Assembly: GCF_900302505.1 (NCBI RefSeq)
Contig: NZ_OMOJ01000001.1
Location: forward strand, 806,001 to 870,000
DNA: 64,000 nt
From: Pseudoprimorskyibacter insulae
GTDB taxonomy: Bacteria; Pseudomonadota; Alphaproteobacteria; Rhodobacterales; Rhodobacteraceae
Direction: 5' to 3'
Below, one piece after another: positions 1 to 8,695 of this stretch. The notes beneath the pieces were generated by a model that saw only the letters and a list, made by a program, of their open reading frames with translations, made no database searches and was not told the DNA's origin. The stretch's first letter is position 1; each line of letters begins with the position of its first letter. The position numbers and the translations under genes are program-made.

Positions 1-419
1 CGCTGGCTTTCGCCGCCCGACAACCGGCCCGGCAGACGGGTCAGCAGATGGCCAAGGCCCAGAAGGTCAATCACCTGCGCCTCATGGGCGGTATCGCGGC
101 GCAGCCGGTTGGCCCACCGTCCGTACAGCATGTTCTGGCGCACGGTCATATGCGGGAAAAGCCGCGCCTCTTGAAAGACATAGCCGATGCGGCGGCGGGC
201 GGTCGGCAGGTCGATGCCTGCAGCGGTGTCCAGCAACACCTGACCGTCCATCACGATCCGCCCCGCCTCGGGGCGCAGCAGCCCGGCCACAGCATTGACG
301 ATGGTCGTCTTGCCCGATCCCGAGTGCCCGAACAGCGCGGTGATCCCCGCCGGGGCGCTGAATTCGACATCGCAGGCGAAGCCGTCGAATTGGTGGGTCA
401 GGGTCACATCCAGCGTCAT
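1..419 (-). CDS. modC: Molybdate ABC transporter ATP-binding protein ModC (partial, runs off left edge)
   Basis: This is the N-terminal part of the ATPase that powers molybdate import through ModB. The visible 139 residues begin MTLDVTLTHQFDG, have a Walker A motif GHSGSGKT at residues 31-38, a Q-loop (VFQEARLFPH), and reach the ABC signature LSGGE right at the window edge. Walker B and the C-terminal TOBE/Mop domain lie outside. The ATG overlaps the modB stop by four bases (ATGA), so the two are translationally coupled, in the usual modABC order. The family assignment rests on this operon context as well as on the ATPase motifs. Confidence 0.93.
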   Translation of the reverse strand, partial: MTLDVTLTHQFDGFACDVEFSAPAGITALFGHSGSGKTTIVNAVAGLLRPEAGRIVMDGQVLLDTAAGIDLPTARRRIGYVFQEARLFPHMTVRQNMLYGRWANRLRRDTAHEAQVIDLLGLGHLLTRLPGRLSGGESQ

Positions 420-1114
420 CGGCCTGAAATCCGTTTGGCAACGCGGCGCGAAAGAACTTCGGACAGCAGCAAGGCCCCAAGGGCCAGCCCCACGGAGATC
501 ACCACCAATTGCAGCGCCGCGCCTTCACCGCCGGGCACCTGAAGAAAGGCGTAAATGGCCGAAGGCACGGTTTGCGTTTGGCCGGGGATGTTCGACACAA
601 AGGTGATTGTCGCGCCGAATTCACCCATCGCCTTGGCAAAGGCCAGAACGGCACCGGCAATCACCCCCGGCAGGATCAGCGGCAGGGTGATGGTTGCAAA
701 CCCCAACAGACGCGACGCGCCAAGGGTCTTGGCGGCCTCTTCCAGTTTCGGATCGACCGCTTCCAGCGCCAGTCGGATCGCCCGGACCAACAGCGGAAAG
801 GCCATGATTGCGGCAGCCAGAACGGCCCCGGTCCAACGGAAGGCCAGCGTGATGCCGAACCAATCGTACAAGGGCTGGCCAATCAAACCGGTGCGTCCAA
901 ATGCCAGCAGCAGCAGATAACCCGTCACCACGGGCGGCAGGATCAGCGGCAGATGCACCAACCCGTTCAGCAATTGCTTGCCCGGAAAGCGCCAACGGGC
1001 CAGCGCATAGGCCACGAAGATCCCGGCGGGCAGGCTGAGAACCGTTGCCCAAAGCGCGACTTTCAGGCTGAGGCGGATTGCCTCCAGTGCCTCTGGGGAA
1101 AGCCAACCACTCAT
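416..1114 (-). CDS. modB: Molybdate ABC transporter permease ModB
   Basis: Inner-membrane channel subunit of the ModABC molybdate importer. The 232-residue length is normal for the family. Several hydrophobic helices are visible, and the cytoplasmic EAA loop that contacts the ATPase lies at about residues 125-150 (EEAAKTLGASRLLGFATITL). The conserved GEFGAT segment typical of ModB/CysT-type permeases follows (AMGEFGATITFVSN). It overlaps modA upstream and modC downstream by ATGA four-base overlaps, so all three genes should be one transcript. Confidence 0.95.
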   Translation of the reverse strand: MSGWLSPEALEAIRLSLKVALWATVLSLPAGIFVAYALARWRFPGKQLLNGLVHLPLILPPVVTGYLLLLAFGRTGLIGQPLYDWFGITLAFRWTGAVLAAAIMAFPLLVRAIRLALEAVDPKLEEAAKTLGASRLLGFATITLPLILPGVIAGAVLAFAKAMGEFGATITFVSNIPGQTQTVPSAIYAFLQVPGGEGAALQLVVISVGLALGALLLSEVLSRRVAKRISGR

Positions 1115-1854
1115 TCGGCCAAAACCTCAAAACCTTCGGCGGTGAAGGCGGCGCGGGCCTCTGGGCCTCTGAGGTAGCTCAGGAATTCCGCGCCTAGGCG
1201 CGTGTTGCCACCGGCAATGGCTGCGATGGGGTAGGTGATCGGCGGGTGGCTGTCTGCGGGAAAGGTGTAGACAATGCTGACATCGGCGCTGGCGGCGGCA
1301 TCGGTGGTGTAGGTGATGCCAAAGGGCGCCTCGCCCGTGGCCACCAAGGTCAGCGCCGCGCGCACGTTATCGGTTTGCGCAACATGCGGGGCAAGCGCGG
1401 CCCATAGGCCAAGGTTTTCAAGCGCGGCTTTGCCGTAGATCCCGGCAGGCACGGCGTCTACATGCGCCATGGCCAGACGATCATCGCCCAGCCGGTCTGG
1501 CAGATCGGCAATCGCCATCGTTGGCTGCGTCCCATGCGCGATCAGCGCCAGGTCATTGCCCAGCAGGTCAAAGCGGGTATCGGCGGCCAACAGGCCCTTG
1601 GTTTCAAGCTGATCCATCCAGTCGGGGCTGGCCGACAGGAACAGGTCCGCCGGTGCGCCAAATTCGATCTGCCGCGCAAGCGCCGAACTGCCCGCATAGG
1701 ACAGTGACACCTGATGCCCGGTCTGCGCCTGCCACTGGCCCGCGATGGCATCCAGCGCGGTCTTGGTGCTGGCGGCGGCGAAGACCGTCAACCGCTCCGC
1801 TTGCGCGGGGGCGGCGGCTAGGGTCAGGGCAGCAAGGGCAAGGGCGCGAAGCAT
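1111..1854 (-). CDS. modA: Molybdate-binding periplasmic protein ModA
   Basis: Periplasmic molybdate receptor that delivers substrate to ModBC. I chose the ATG at 1854 because it begins a clean signal peptide (MLRALALAALTLAAAPAQA, cleavage about residue 19/20); an open frame continues 65 codons further upstream but looks like non-coding sequence. The mature protein starts with the family's FAAASTKTALDAI segment, whose small polar residues help bind the oxyanion. It is 247 residues, as usual. It is first in modABC, and its stop overlaps the modB start. No obvious ModE operator was recognised in the 73 bases upstream. Confidence 0.95.
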   Translation of the reverse strand: MLRALALAALTLAAAPAQAERLTVFAAASTKTALDAIAGQWQAQTGHQVSLSYAGSSALARQIEFGAPADLFLSASPDWMDQLETKGLLAADTRFDLLGNDLALIAHGTQPTMAIADLPDRLGDDRLAMAHVDAVPAGIYGKAALENLGLWAALAPHVAQTDNVRAALTLVATGEAPFGITYTTDAAASADVSIVYTFPADSHPPITYPIAAIAGGNTRLGAEFLSYLRGPEARAAFTAEGFEVLAE

Positions 1855-1927
1855 GGGGCATCCGTAGGGGGTAAGCGTTTGCCGACTATGGGAAAAGCGG
1901 GCGCGGGGCGCAACGGGGCTTTCGTCG

Positions 1928-2407
1928 CTAATGGGCAGTGTCTTTGATCCGGGCCTGAACGGCAAAGGCGCAGATATCGGGTTTGATATCGAGCAAAGGC
2001 GTGCCCGACACGCAATCGAGCCCCCGCACATACAGGCGGTTGCCCTCAATCCGGTCGATTTTCACCTTCGACAGGCCAATGGGATTGGGGCGCAGCGGGC
2101 TGCGCAGCGAAAACGTGCCGCGTGTATTTCCGTCATCCTTGGGGCTTTGCAGAACCATGTCGCGCCGCGCCTGATCCAGCCAATAGAGCACATCGGCCCG
2201 TTCGAACTTTTCCAGCCCTTTCAGGGCCTTGTCCCACGGTGCATCTAGAATGATCGTGCAGATCGCGTCACCCTCTTTGCCTTGTCGGGGGCAATCGGCC
2301 CGCGTGGCATAGGGGGTCTCAATGCGGCCAATAAAGCGCAAAGCGGCGTCATTGGGGGCGGGGGCCTCAACGGCCACCTCGCCTGCGCGAATATCGTCTT
2401 GGGGCAT
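1928..2407 (-). CDS. trmO: tRNA (N6-threonylcarbamoyladenosine(37)-N6)-methyltransferase TrmO
   Basis: TrmO (TsaA/YaeB family) methylates t6A37 of threonine tRNA, using SAM with an unusual beta-barrel fold. The family signature is present at about residues 96-113 (RGTFSLRSPLRPNPIGLS), preceded by FIGRIETPY near the N-terminus. At 159 residues it has only the catalytic domain and lacks the C-terminal extension of the E. coli protein. It lies between urtE and modA on the same strand with 73 bases to modA, so it could be co-transcribed with the mod genes, but that is inference. Confidence 0.9.
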   Translation of the reverse strand: MPQDDIRAGEVAVEAPAPNDAALRFIGRIETPYATRADCPRQGKEGDAICTIILDAPWDKALKGLEKFERADVLYWLDQARRDMVLQSPKDDGNTRGTFSLRSPLRPNPIGLSKVKIDRIEGNRLYVRGLDCVSGTPLLDIKPDICAFAVQARIKDTAH

Positions 2408-2444
2408 CGGTTCCTCCGGTTCTTGTGCCAGAGGATAGGCATGC

Positions 2445-2472
2445 GCGGCGCGGCTTTAAAGGGGCGCGCCGC
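2445..2472 (-). terminator. Strong GC inverted repeat after urtE
   Basis: Perfect 8-base arms GCGGCGCG (2445-2452) and CGCGCCGC (2465-2472) with a 12-base loop lie just past the urtE stop codon. No run of T follows on the minus strand, so it may protect mRNA ends or pause transcription rather than be a standard intrinsic terminator. Confidence 0.35.
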
Positions 2473-2478
2473 CGCAGG

Positions 2479-3174
2479 TCAGATCGAAACCGCCGATAGG
2501 ATCTGATCGCGCTGCACTTCGGCCTTAGGCGCATTCACGGTAACTGCGCCGCGGTTCATCACCACAAAACGGTCGGCCAACCCGAAGGCAAAGTCGAAAT
2601 ACTGTTCGACCAGAACAATCGCGATCTCGCCCTCTTCGCGCAGGGTTTCGATCACGCGGCCAATTTGCTGGATGATGTTGGGCTGAATGCCCTCGGTCGG
2701 CTCATCGAGCAACAACACGCGGGGCTGTGTGATCAACGCGCGGGCAATCGCCAATTGCTGCTGCTGCCCGCCAGACAGGTCGCCGCCACGGCGGTGCATA
2801 AAGTCCTTGAGGATCGGGAACAGCTCAAAAATCTTCTCGGGGATCACGTGCTGATCCTTGGGAAGACATGCAAAGCCCGATTCCAGGTTTTCGCGCACGG
2901 TCATCAGGGGAAACACCTCGCGCCCCTGAGGCACATAGGCGATCCCGGCACGAGCGGCCTGAAACGCGGTGGGGTGGTTTAGGTCAGTGCCATTCACCGC
3001 GACCGCGCCGCCCGAATAGGGGTGCCGCCCCGAGATCGCCTTGAGCAGCGAGGTTTTGCCAACGCCATTGGTGCCCATGACAACGGTCACAGCGCCGGGT
3101 TTTGCCTCAAGCGAGACACCGTTGAGGATCTGGCTCTGGCCATAGTGAAGGGTCAGGTCATTTACACTCAGCAT
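2479..3174 (-). CDS. urtE: Urea ABC transporter ATP-binding subunit UrtE
   Basis: One of the two ATPases of the UrtABCDE urea importer, a branched-chain amino acid (LivF-like) transporter relative. Walker A GTNGVGKT is at residues 34-41, the signature is LSGGQQQQLA, and Walker B is VLLLDEPTEG; the C-terminus has the typical LVEQYFDFAFGLADRFVVMNRG switch region. Length 231 matches the family. It is the last gene of the operon, starting only three bases after the urtD stop codon. Confidence 0.95.
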   Translation of the reverse strand: MLSVNDLTLHYGQSQILNGVSLEAKPGAVTVVMGTNGVGKTSLLKAISGRHPYSGGAVAVNGTDLNHPTAFQAARAGIAYVPQGREVFPLMTVRENLESGFACLPKDQHVIPEKIFELFPILKDFMHRRGGDLSGGQQQQLAIARALITQPRVLLLDEPTEGIQPNIIQQIGRVIETLREEGEIAIVLVEQYFDFAFGLADRFVVMNRGAVTVNAPKAEVQRDQILSAVSI

Positions 3175-3177
3175 GGT

Positions 3178-3918
3178 TCAGCGCCCCAAATACACGTCGA
3201 TCACTTGTTGGTTCTGCGTGACATGGTCGAGCGAGCCTTCGGCCAGAACCGAGCCCTCGTGCAGCACCGTCACCTTGCAATCGAGGCGGCGGACGAATTC
3301 CATGTCATGTTCCACCACCACAACCGCGTGCTTTTCCGCAGCCCGGCGCAGAAGGTCGGTGGTGTGTTCGCGTTCGGTCGGTGTCATGCCTGCGGCGGGT
3401 TCATCCACCAGCAGAAGGCGCGGTTCCTGCGCCAGAAGCATACCGATTTCCAACCATTGCTTTTGCCCGTGGCTGAGTTCGCCCGCCGGGCGGGTCAGTT
3501 CAGCGGTCAGGCCGATCTCTTCGGCCAAGGCTTCGATCCGCGCCGCGCCTTCGGCGGTTTTCTTGTACAGCAGCACGTCAAACGGCCCGCGCGGGTTCTT
3601 CAGCGCCATGGCAAGGTTTTCGCGCACGGTCTGCGCTTCAAACACCGTGGGCTTCTGGAACTTGCGGCCCACGCCTACGCGGGCGATCTGGCTTTCGCTC
3701 ATCTTCAGGAGGGACAGGGATTTTTCACCGTAAAGCACGCGCCCCTCGTCGGGTTTGGTCTTGCCGGTGATGATGTCCATGAAGGTCGTCTTGCCCGCAC
3801 CGTTCGGCCCGATAATGGCGCGCAGTTCCGGCTCACCAATGCGAAAGCTGAGGTTATTAATTGCCTTGAACCCGTCAAAGCTGACCGAGACGCCGGACAT
3901 TTCCAGAAGGGTGCTCAT
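3178..3918 (-). CDS. urtD: Urea ABC transporter ATP-binding subunit UrtD
   Basis: Second ATPase of the urea importer, LivG-like. Walker A GPNGAGKT is at residues 37-44. The signature is LSHGQKQ instead of LSGGQ, a substitution that is characteristic of UrtD and helps separate it from LivG. Walker B reads LLLVDEPAAGM and the H-loop VVVVEHDMEFVR. It is 246 residues long. Its ATG overlaps the urtC stop by four bases, so the membrane and ATPase subunits are translated in a coupled way. Confidence 0.95.
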   Translation of the reverse strand: MSTLLEMSGVSVSFDGFKAINNLSFRIGEPELRAIIGPNGAGKTTFMDIITGKTKPDEGRVLYGEKSLSLLKMSESQIARVGVGRKFQKPTVFEAQTVRENLAMALKNPRGPFDVLLYKKTAEGAARIEALAEEIGLTAELTRPAGELSHGQKQWLEIGMLLAQEPRLLLVDEPAAGMTPTEREHTTDLLRRAAEKHAVVVVEHDMEFVRRLDCKVTVLHEGSVLAEGSLDHVTQNQQVIDVYLGR

Positions 3919-5147
3919 TGCTCGTGTCCTTCTTCTTGACGCAGCGCGCCTTTGTCGGGGCCATAGTCGCCCACGCGGAACGGGGTTTTGACGTGGGTCA
4001 GGTAGTCAAACAAACCGCCGATGCCTTTGGGGAAGAACAGGGTCACGGCCACAAAGCTGAGGCCCAGCAGGATCAACCACCAATCGACCCATTGGATCGT
4101 GTAGAAGCCCAACGGAATGTCAGGCGCGCCGCCGCCGGTGAACCAGCTGGACAGAAGCGAGACAAACGCCGCGCCGATGACTGCGCCGTAAAGCCGCCCG
4201 CGCCCCCCGATGGCGACCCAGACCGCCAGATAGATCGAGGCAATGGGCGCAATCTCGGCGGGGTTGATGATGCCCGCCTGCGGATAATACAGCGCCCCCG
4301 CAATGCCCGAGACGATGGCGGTGATGGTGAAAACGAACAACTTGTAGCTTTCGACGTGATAGCCAAGAAACCGCACGCGGCCTTCGTTGTCGCGGATACC
4401 GCGCACCACGCTGCCCATCTTGCCCGAGGTGACATAGGCAAACAGCACATAGCCAAGCCCAAGCGCCAAGGCCGAGGCCCAGAAGAAGGCGATCGAGATC
4501 TGGCTTTGCGGGACGGCCTCAAATCCGGGGATGTTTTGCAGGCCCGACAGGCCGTTGTTGCCGCGCAGGCCGCTATCGTTCTGGAACAGGTACAGCGACA
4601 GCGCCAGCGTCATCGCTTGGGTCAGGATCGACAGGTAAACCCCAGTCACCCGGCTGCGGAACGCCAGCCAGCCAAAGACCAGCGCCAAAAGGCCGGGGAA
4701 CAGCAGAACCATCAGGAGTTGCAGCGTCAAGCTATGGGAAAACGCCCAAATCAACGGGAAGTCCGAGCTTCCGACAACGCCGAAAATCTGCGTGCCGGTC
4801 GCGTCGATAATTTCCTGCGCGGTGGGCGGGATCGGGCTGGCGGCAAGGCTTTCGGCCACGATGGCCTCGGTTCGCGCGTACATCAGCCACATGCCGATGG
4901 CATAGCCGCCAATGCCGAAAAAGGCGAAATGCCCAAGGCTGAGGATGCCGCAATAGCCCCAAACCACATCCATCGCGATGGCAATCAGGCACAGGCAGAG
5001 CGTTTTGCCCAGAGTCTTGACGAAAGAGGTTGAAATGAGGCCGGTGCCTGTGGCCTCGGACAGAACCGTAATACCAAGGGTAAACAGGCCAAGGGCGGCC
5101 AGAAACCAAAGGATGGACGGATTGCGAGAGAGTAGGCCCTGTTTCAT
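3915..5147 (-). CDS. urtC: Urea ABC transporter permease UrtC
   Basis: LivM-like membrane subunit of the urea importer, 410 residues with about ten hydrophobic helices. The N-terminal LCLCLIAIAMDVVWGYCGILSLGHFAFFGIGGYA and the later ARAEAIV-type insertion between the first helices are typical of UrtC. The conserved FRVGDYG-type C-terminal tail lies beyond the last helix. It is separated from urtB by 235 bases that hold a palindromic repeat, an unusual gap in an otherwise tight operon. Confidence 0.95.
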   Translation of the reverse strand: MKQGLLSRNPSILWFLAALGLFTLGITVLSEATGTGLISTSFVKTLGKTLCLCLIAIAMDVVWGYCGILSLGHFAFFGIGGYAIGMWLMYARTEAIVAESLAASPIPPTAQEIIDATGTQIFGVVGSSDFPLIWAFSHSLTLQLLMVLLFPGLLALVFGWLAFRSRVTGVYLSILTQAMTLALSLYLFQNDSGLRGNNGLSGLQNIPGFEAVPQSQISIAFFWASALALGLGYVLFAYVTSGKMGSVVRGIRDNEGRVRFLGYHVESYKLFVFTITAIVSGIAGALYYPQAGIINPAEIAPIASIYLAVWVAIGGRGRLYGAVIGAAFVSLLSSWFTGGGAPDIPLGFYTIQWVDWWLILLGLSFVAVTLFFPKGIGGLFDYLTHVKTPFRVGDYGPDKGALRQEEGHEQ

Positions 5148-5167
5148 GCGGCACCTCTATTCATTGT

Positions 5168-5340
5168 GTTGCGCCGCGCTGCGCGCGTCGCCGTGGGAAG
5201 GGGGCGCTGCCCCCTCTTGGCCCGTTGGGCCAATTCACCCCCGGCGGTATTTATCAAAGAGAAGAAGCAGGGGACGGTCTGCCATTGGGCGCGCGCCCCA
5301 TGTATTTTCTGACCAAAAATATCCCCGCCGGAGGCAATCC
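5168..5340. repeat. Dispersed palindromic repeat, copy A, inside the urt operon
   Basis: The core at 5198-5276 reads GGGGGCGCTGCCCCC, then TTGGCCC-GTT-GGGCCAA, TTCACCCCCGGCGGTATTT, and CAAAGAGAAGAAGCAGGGGACGG. Nearly the same string occurs inverted at 52031-52108. The left flank (about 5168-5193, GTTGCGCCGCGCTGCGCGCG) matches 54650-54670, and the right flank (5301-5340, ATTTTCTGACC and CCCGCCGGAGGC) matches parts of 60346-60370 and 35061-35085. It fills the urtB-urtC gap. No ORF is credible here. Confidence 0.8.
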
Positions 5341-5382
5341 TACGCTGAAGCTTGGTGTTCGTTTGAAGACCTTGGTTCATGA

Positions 5383-7335
5383 TCAATCCCCCGCCGCTCG
5401 GCCCTTGAGGGCGACGATGCCTTTGGGGCGGAACTGGATAAACAGGATAATGAACAGGATCATATATGTCTGCGCCGCAAGCGTGTTCGATGGGTTCAGC
5501 CATTCGATGCCTTTCTGCAGAGTGCCGATCATGGTGGCCCCGGCCAGCGTGCCCCAGACGTTGCCGACGCCGCCGACAACCACGGTCATAAAACTTTGGA
5601 CAATGTAGTCGGCGCCCATTTCCGAGGTCACTTTGGCGTAAAGCCCGATGGCGACGCCGGCGATGCCTGCGATGCCAGACCCCAGCCCGAAGGTCAGCAT
5701 ATTGATCCGGTCGGGGTTGATGCCCATGGAGGCGGCCATGCCGGGGTTTTGCGTCACAGCGCGGACTTCAAGCCCCAGGCGCGTTTTCTTGAGGATGAAC
5801 AGGATCAGACCAAGGAAGATCACCGCCAAAACGAAGATCGCGATGCGGATATAACTGATTGAAACGACGTCGTTGAACACCAGCGCCCCATCCAGCCATG
5901 CGGGCGAAGTCAGCGGGCGGGCCTGCGTGCCGAAGATGTTCTTGGCCAGCTGTTGCAATGCAATCGAGATACCGAAAGTGGCCAGCAGGGTTTCAAGCGG
6001 GCGGTGGTAGAGCCAGCGGATCACCAACCGTTCCATAGCGACGCCCGCGCCGAATGTGACGGCGAAGGCCAGCGGCAGGGCCACGAGGATCGAGATCGTG
6101 TAATCTGGGATGAACTGCTGCACGACGTAGCCGGTGTAGGCGCCCATCATGATGAACTCGCCATGGGCCATGTTGATCACGCCCATCACGCCAAAGGTGA
6201 TGGCAAGGCCGATGGCGGCAAGAAAATAGATCGAGGCGAGCGAAAGCGCGTCCAGCGCGAAATCGCCTGCTTGGTTGAAGGCCACACGCTGACGGATTTC
6301 GGTGCGGGCCTCTAGCGCGGCGGCGGTGATGGCGGCGCTGGGTTCGTCGTAGACGTCAAAGAACACATGTGTGGTCAGGGCTGACTGAACGTCGGCATCG
6401 GTGACGCGGGCCGGAACCGTACCTGCGGCGGCCAGGGCGTCATAGGCGGTCAGGCGTTTGGCGATATCGCCAAGTTGGCCGGTCGGGATGCCGCCCGCTG
6501 ATCCGTTTGCCACATTGGCGACCAGCGCGGTTTTGATCTCGGCCTCGGAAATCTTGGCAGGGGCGAGGTTCGCAGCAACCAGTTGCGCATAGGCCGCATC
6601 AGCGGTCAGATCGTCGCCAACATTGTAGACATGCGCGATGTTGACGTCATCGGGCAGGGCGGTGGCGACTTTGGATTGCGTGGTTAGCAGTTGGTTCATG
6701 ACCGCCCGCACATCCAACGACAGCTCGCCCGAGAGCGCCTCAATCGCGGCGATGCGTTCGGCTTCATCATCGGCAAAGCGGGCGCCCAGAAGTCCGGCAA
6801 GGCGGGTCTTGCGGGCCTTGAGCGCCGCGTCGGGCTCATCCTCGATCGCGGCCAGCAGCGGTTCCAGCTGATCGGCGGCCGGGCTTTTGGCGATGGCGTC
6901 GACGGCGGCGGTGCGGCGGGTGATATCCGGGTCAGACAACTGAAACTGAACCAGCGCGGTGCCAAGCTGTTTGCGCACGCCGCCGTTCGGTTTGATTTGG
7001 CTGGCCTCTTTCTTGCCGACGGTGGCGACAACTTCGCCCGTGGCGATGCTGGTCAGCTCAATCCCGTCTTTGGTTTCACGGCCAAAGAAGAACACGCCGT
7101 CGCTTTCGCGGACCCAGACATCCTTGGACTGCCATTTTTCAAGGAAGGTGGCGACGCCGGGCAGGTTTGATGCGGCCAGATCGGCCAGAACGGCATCGAC
7201 CGAACTGCGGCTGGGTTTGGCAACGTCGGCCTGATGGCTCTGGAGGAGGGTCTGAAGCTCGCTTTGCTGGGCCAGCGCATTGGACGCGGGCAAACATAGG
7301 CAAAGCGCGGCAGCGAAGAGGAGCGCGCGGAGCAT
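5383..7335 (-). CDS. urtB: Urea ABC transporter permease UrtB
   Basis: LivH-like membrane subunit of the urea importer. The ATG at 7335 gives a signal peptide (MLRALLFAAALCLCLPASNALA), which is normal for UrtB; the open frame extends 18 codons further without support. About 340 N-terminal residues form an extracytoplasmic alpha-helical, HEAT-like region with alternating charged and Ala/Leu-rich helices. The permease domain follows (FGVMGVINMAHGEFIMMGAY). Total 650 residues, at the long end for the family. It lies 76 bases after urtA and 235 bases before urtC. Confidence 0.94.
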   Translation of the reverse strand: MLRALLFAAALCLCLPASNALAQQSELQTLLQSHQADVAKPSRSSVDAVLADLAASNLPGVATFLEKWQSKDVWVRESDGVFFFGRETKDGIELTSIATGEVVATVGKKEASQIKPNGGVRKQLGTALVQFQLSDPDITRRTAAVDAIAKSPAADQLEPLLAAIEDEPDAALKARKTRLAGLLGARFADDEAERIAAIEALSGELSLDVRAVMNQLLTTQSKVATALPDDVNIAHVYNVGDDLTADAAYAQLVAANLAPAKISEAEIKTALVANVANGSAGGIPTGQLGDIAKRLTAYDALAAAGTVPARVTDADVQSALTTHVFFDVYDEPSAAITAAALEARTEIRQRVAFNQAGDFALDALSLASIYFLAAIGLAITFGVMGVINMAHGEFIMMGAYTGYVVQQFIPDYTISILVALPLAFAVTFGAGVAMERLVIRWLYHRPLETLLATFGISIALQQLAKNIFGTQARPLTSPAWLDGALVFNDVVSISYIRIAIFVLAVIFLGLILFILKKTRLGLEVRAVTQNPGMAASMGINPDRINMLTFGLGSGIAGIAGVAIGLYAKVTSEMGADYIVQSFMTVVVGGVGNVWGTLAGATMIGTLQKGIEWLNPSNTLAAQTYMILFIILFIQFRPKGIVALKGRAAGD

Positions 7336-7411
7336 GGTCAGGCCTGTTTGGGAAAATGGTGCAAAGGGTCGGGCGCGGCAGGGAGACACCGCGCCCGAGG
7401 AGGAGTTCAGA

Positions 7412-8695
7412 TTAGTAGTTCGACTTCAGCTGAACGCAGGTGTTGGTTTCGGTGTTGAACATACCGCATTTCTTGTCTTTCCAGTCCGAGATCAGGACAG
7501 CGGATTCCGGCAGGAAGTCGGTCCATGCGTCGCCCGGAACTTCCGTGGTCTGGCTGACAATATCGAACTGACCATCGGCCTGAATTTCGCCAATTAGAAC
7601 CGGCTTGGACAGGTGGTGGTTGGCCAGCATCTCGGCGGTGCCGCCGGTCAGGTTCGGGAAGGTCTGGCCGATCATCGCTTGCTCAACCGCGTCAACATCG
7701 GTGGTGCCTGCGGCGGTGACCGCGTTCACCCACATGTTGAAGCCGATGTAGTGGGCTTCCATCGGGTCGTTTGTGACCCGCTCTTCGCCCATTTTGGCTT
7801 TCCAGGTTTTGATGAAGTCAGCGTTGGCTTCGGTGTCAGCCGACTGGAAGTAGTTCCAGGCTGCCAGGTGACCAACAAGGTTCGAGGTATCCAGGCCCGA
7901 CAGTTCTTCTTCACCAACCGAGAAGGCCACGACGGGGATGTCGTCCGCCGATACGCCAGCGGCGGCCAGTTCTTTGTAGAAGCCGATGTTTGCGTCGCCG
8001 TTGATGGTCGAGATCACGCCAACCTGCTTGCCGTCTGCGCCAAGGGCCACAACGTCAGCAACGATGGTCGCCCAGTCCGAATGACCAAAGGGGGTGTAGT
8101 TGACGAAGATGTCTTCTTCGGCAATGCCCTTCGATTTCAGGTAGGCTTCCAGAATGTTGTTGGTGGTACGCGGGTATACGTAGTCGGTGCCGAGCAGAGC
8201 GAATTTCTCAACACCAAGTTCTTCGAGGAAATAATCGGTGGCCGGGATCGCCTGCTGGTTCGGAGCGGCGCCGGTGTAAAATACGTTCTTCGAGGATTCT
8301 TCGCCTTCGTACTGAACCGGGTAGAACAGCAGGCCGTTCAGTTCTTCGATGACCGGCAGAACCGATTTACGCGACACCGAGGTCCAGTTGCCGAAGATCA
8401 CGTCAACGTTGTGAACGGTCAGCAGTTCGCGGGCTTTTTCAGCGAACAGCGGCCAGTCAGAGGCAGGGTCAACGACCACGGCTTCCAGCTCACAACCCAG
8501 AAGGCCACCTTTTTCGTTCTGCTGGTCCACCAGCATCAGAACGGTGTCTTTCAAAGTGGTTTCCGAGATTGCCATGGTGCCGGAGAGGGAGTGCAGCACG
8601 CCGACTTTAATCGGGCAGTCTGCCGCCGCAGCAATGCCAGTGCCGGCCAGAAGGGTCAGAGCGGACGTGGCGAGCAATTTCTTCATGGATTTCAT
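7412..8695 (-). CDS. urtA: Urea ABC transporter substrate-binding protein UrtA
   Basis: Periplasmic urea receptor, 427 residues, starting the urt operon. I chose the ATG at 8695 since it opens a signal peptide (MKSMKKLLATSALTLLAGTGIAAAA) followed by DCPIKVGVLHSLSGTMA, the canonical UrtA mature start; a GGGGA ribosome binding site lies about 10 bases upstream. An alternative ATG at 8686 is three codons downstream. Motifs such as LLFYPVQYEGEESSKNVFYTG and YVYPRTTN are diagnostic for urea or short-chain amide binding proteins. No urease genes are present in the window, so urea use depends on genes elsewhere. Confidence 0.95.
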   Translation of the reverse strand: MKSMKKLLATSALTLLAGTGIAAAADCPIKVGVLHSLSGTMAISETTLKDTVLMLVDQQNEKGGLLGCELEAVVVDPASDWPLFAEKARELLTVHNVDVIFGNWTSVSRKSVLPVIEELNGLLFYPVQYEGEESSKNVFYTGAAPNQQAIPATDYFLEELGVEKFALLGTDYVYPRTTNNILEAYLKSKGIAEEDIFVNYTPFGHSDWATIVADVVALGADGKQVGVISTINGDANIGFYKELAAAGVSADDIPVVAFSVGEEELSGLDTSNLVGHLAAWNYFQSADTEANADFIKTWKAKMGEERVTNDPMEAHYIGFNMWVNAVTAAGTTDVDAVEQAMIGQTFPNLTGGTAEMLANHHLSKPVLIGEIQADGQFDIVSQTTEVPGDAWTDFLPESAVLISDWKDKKCGMFNTETNTCVQLKSNY

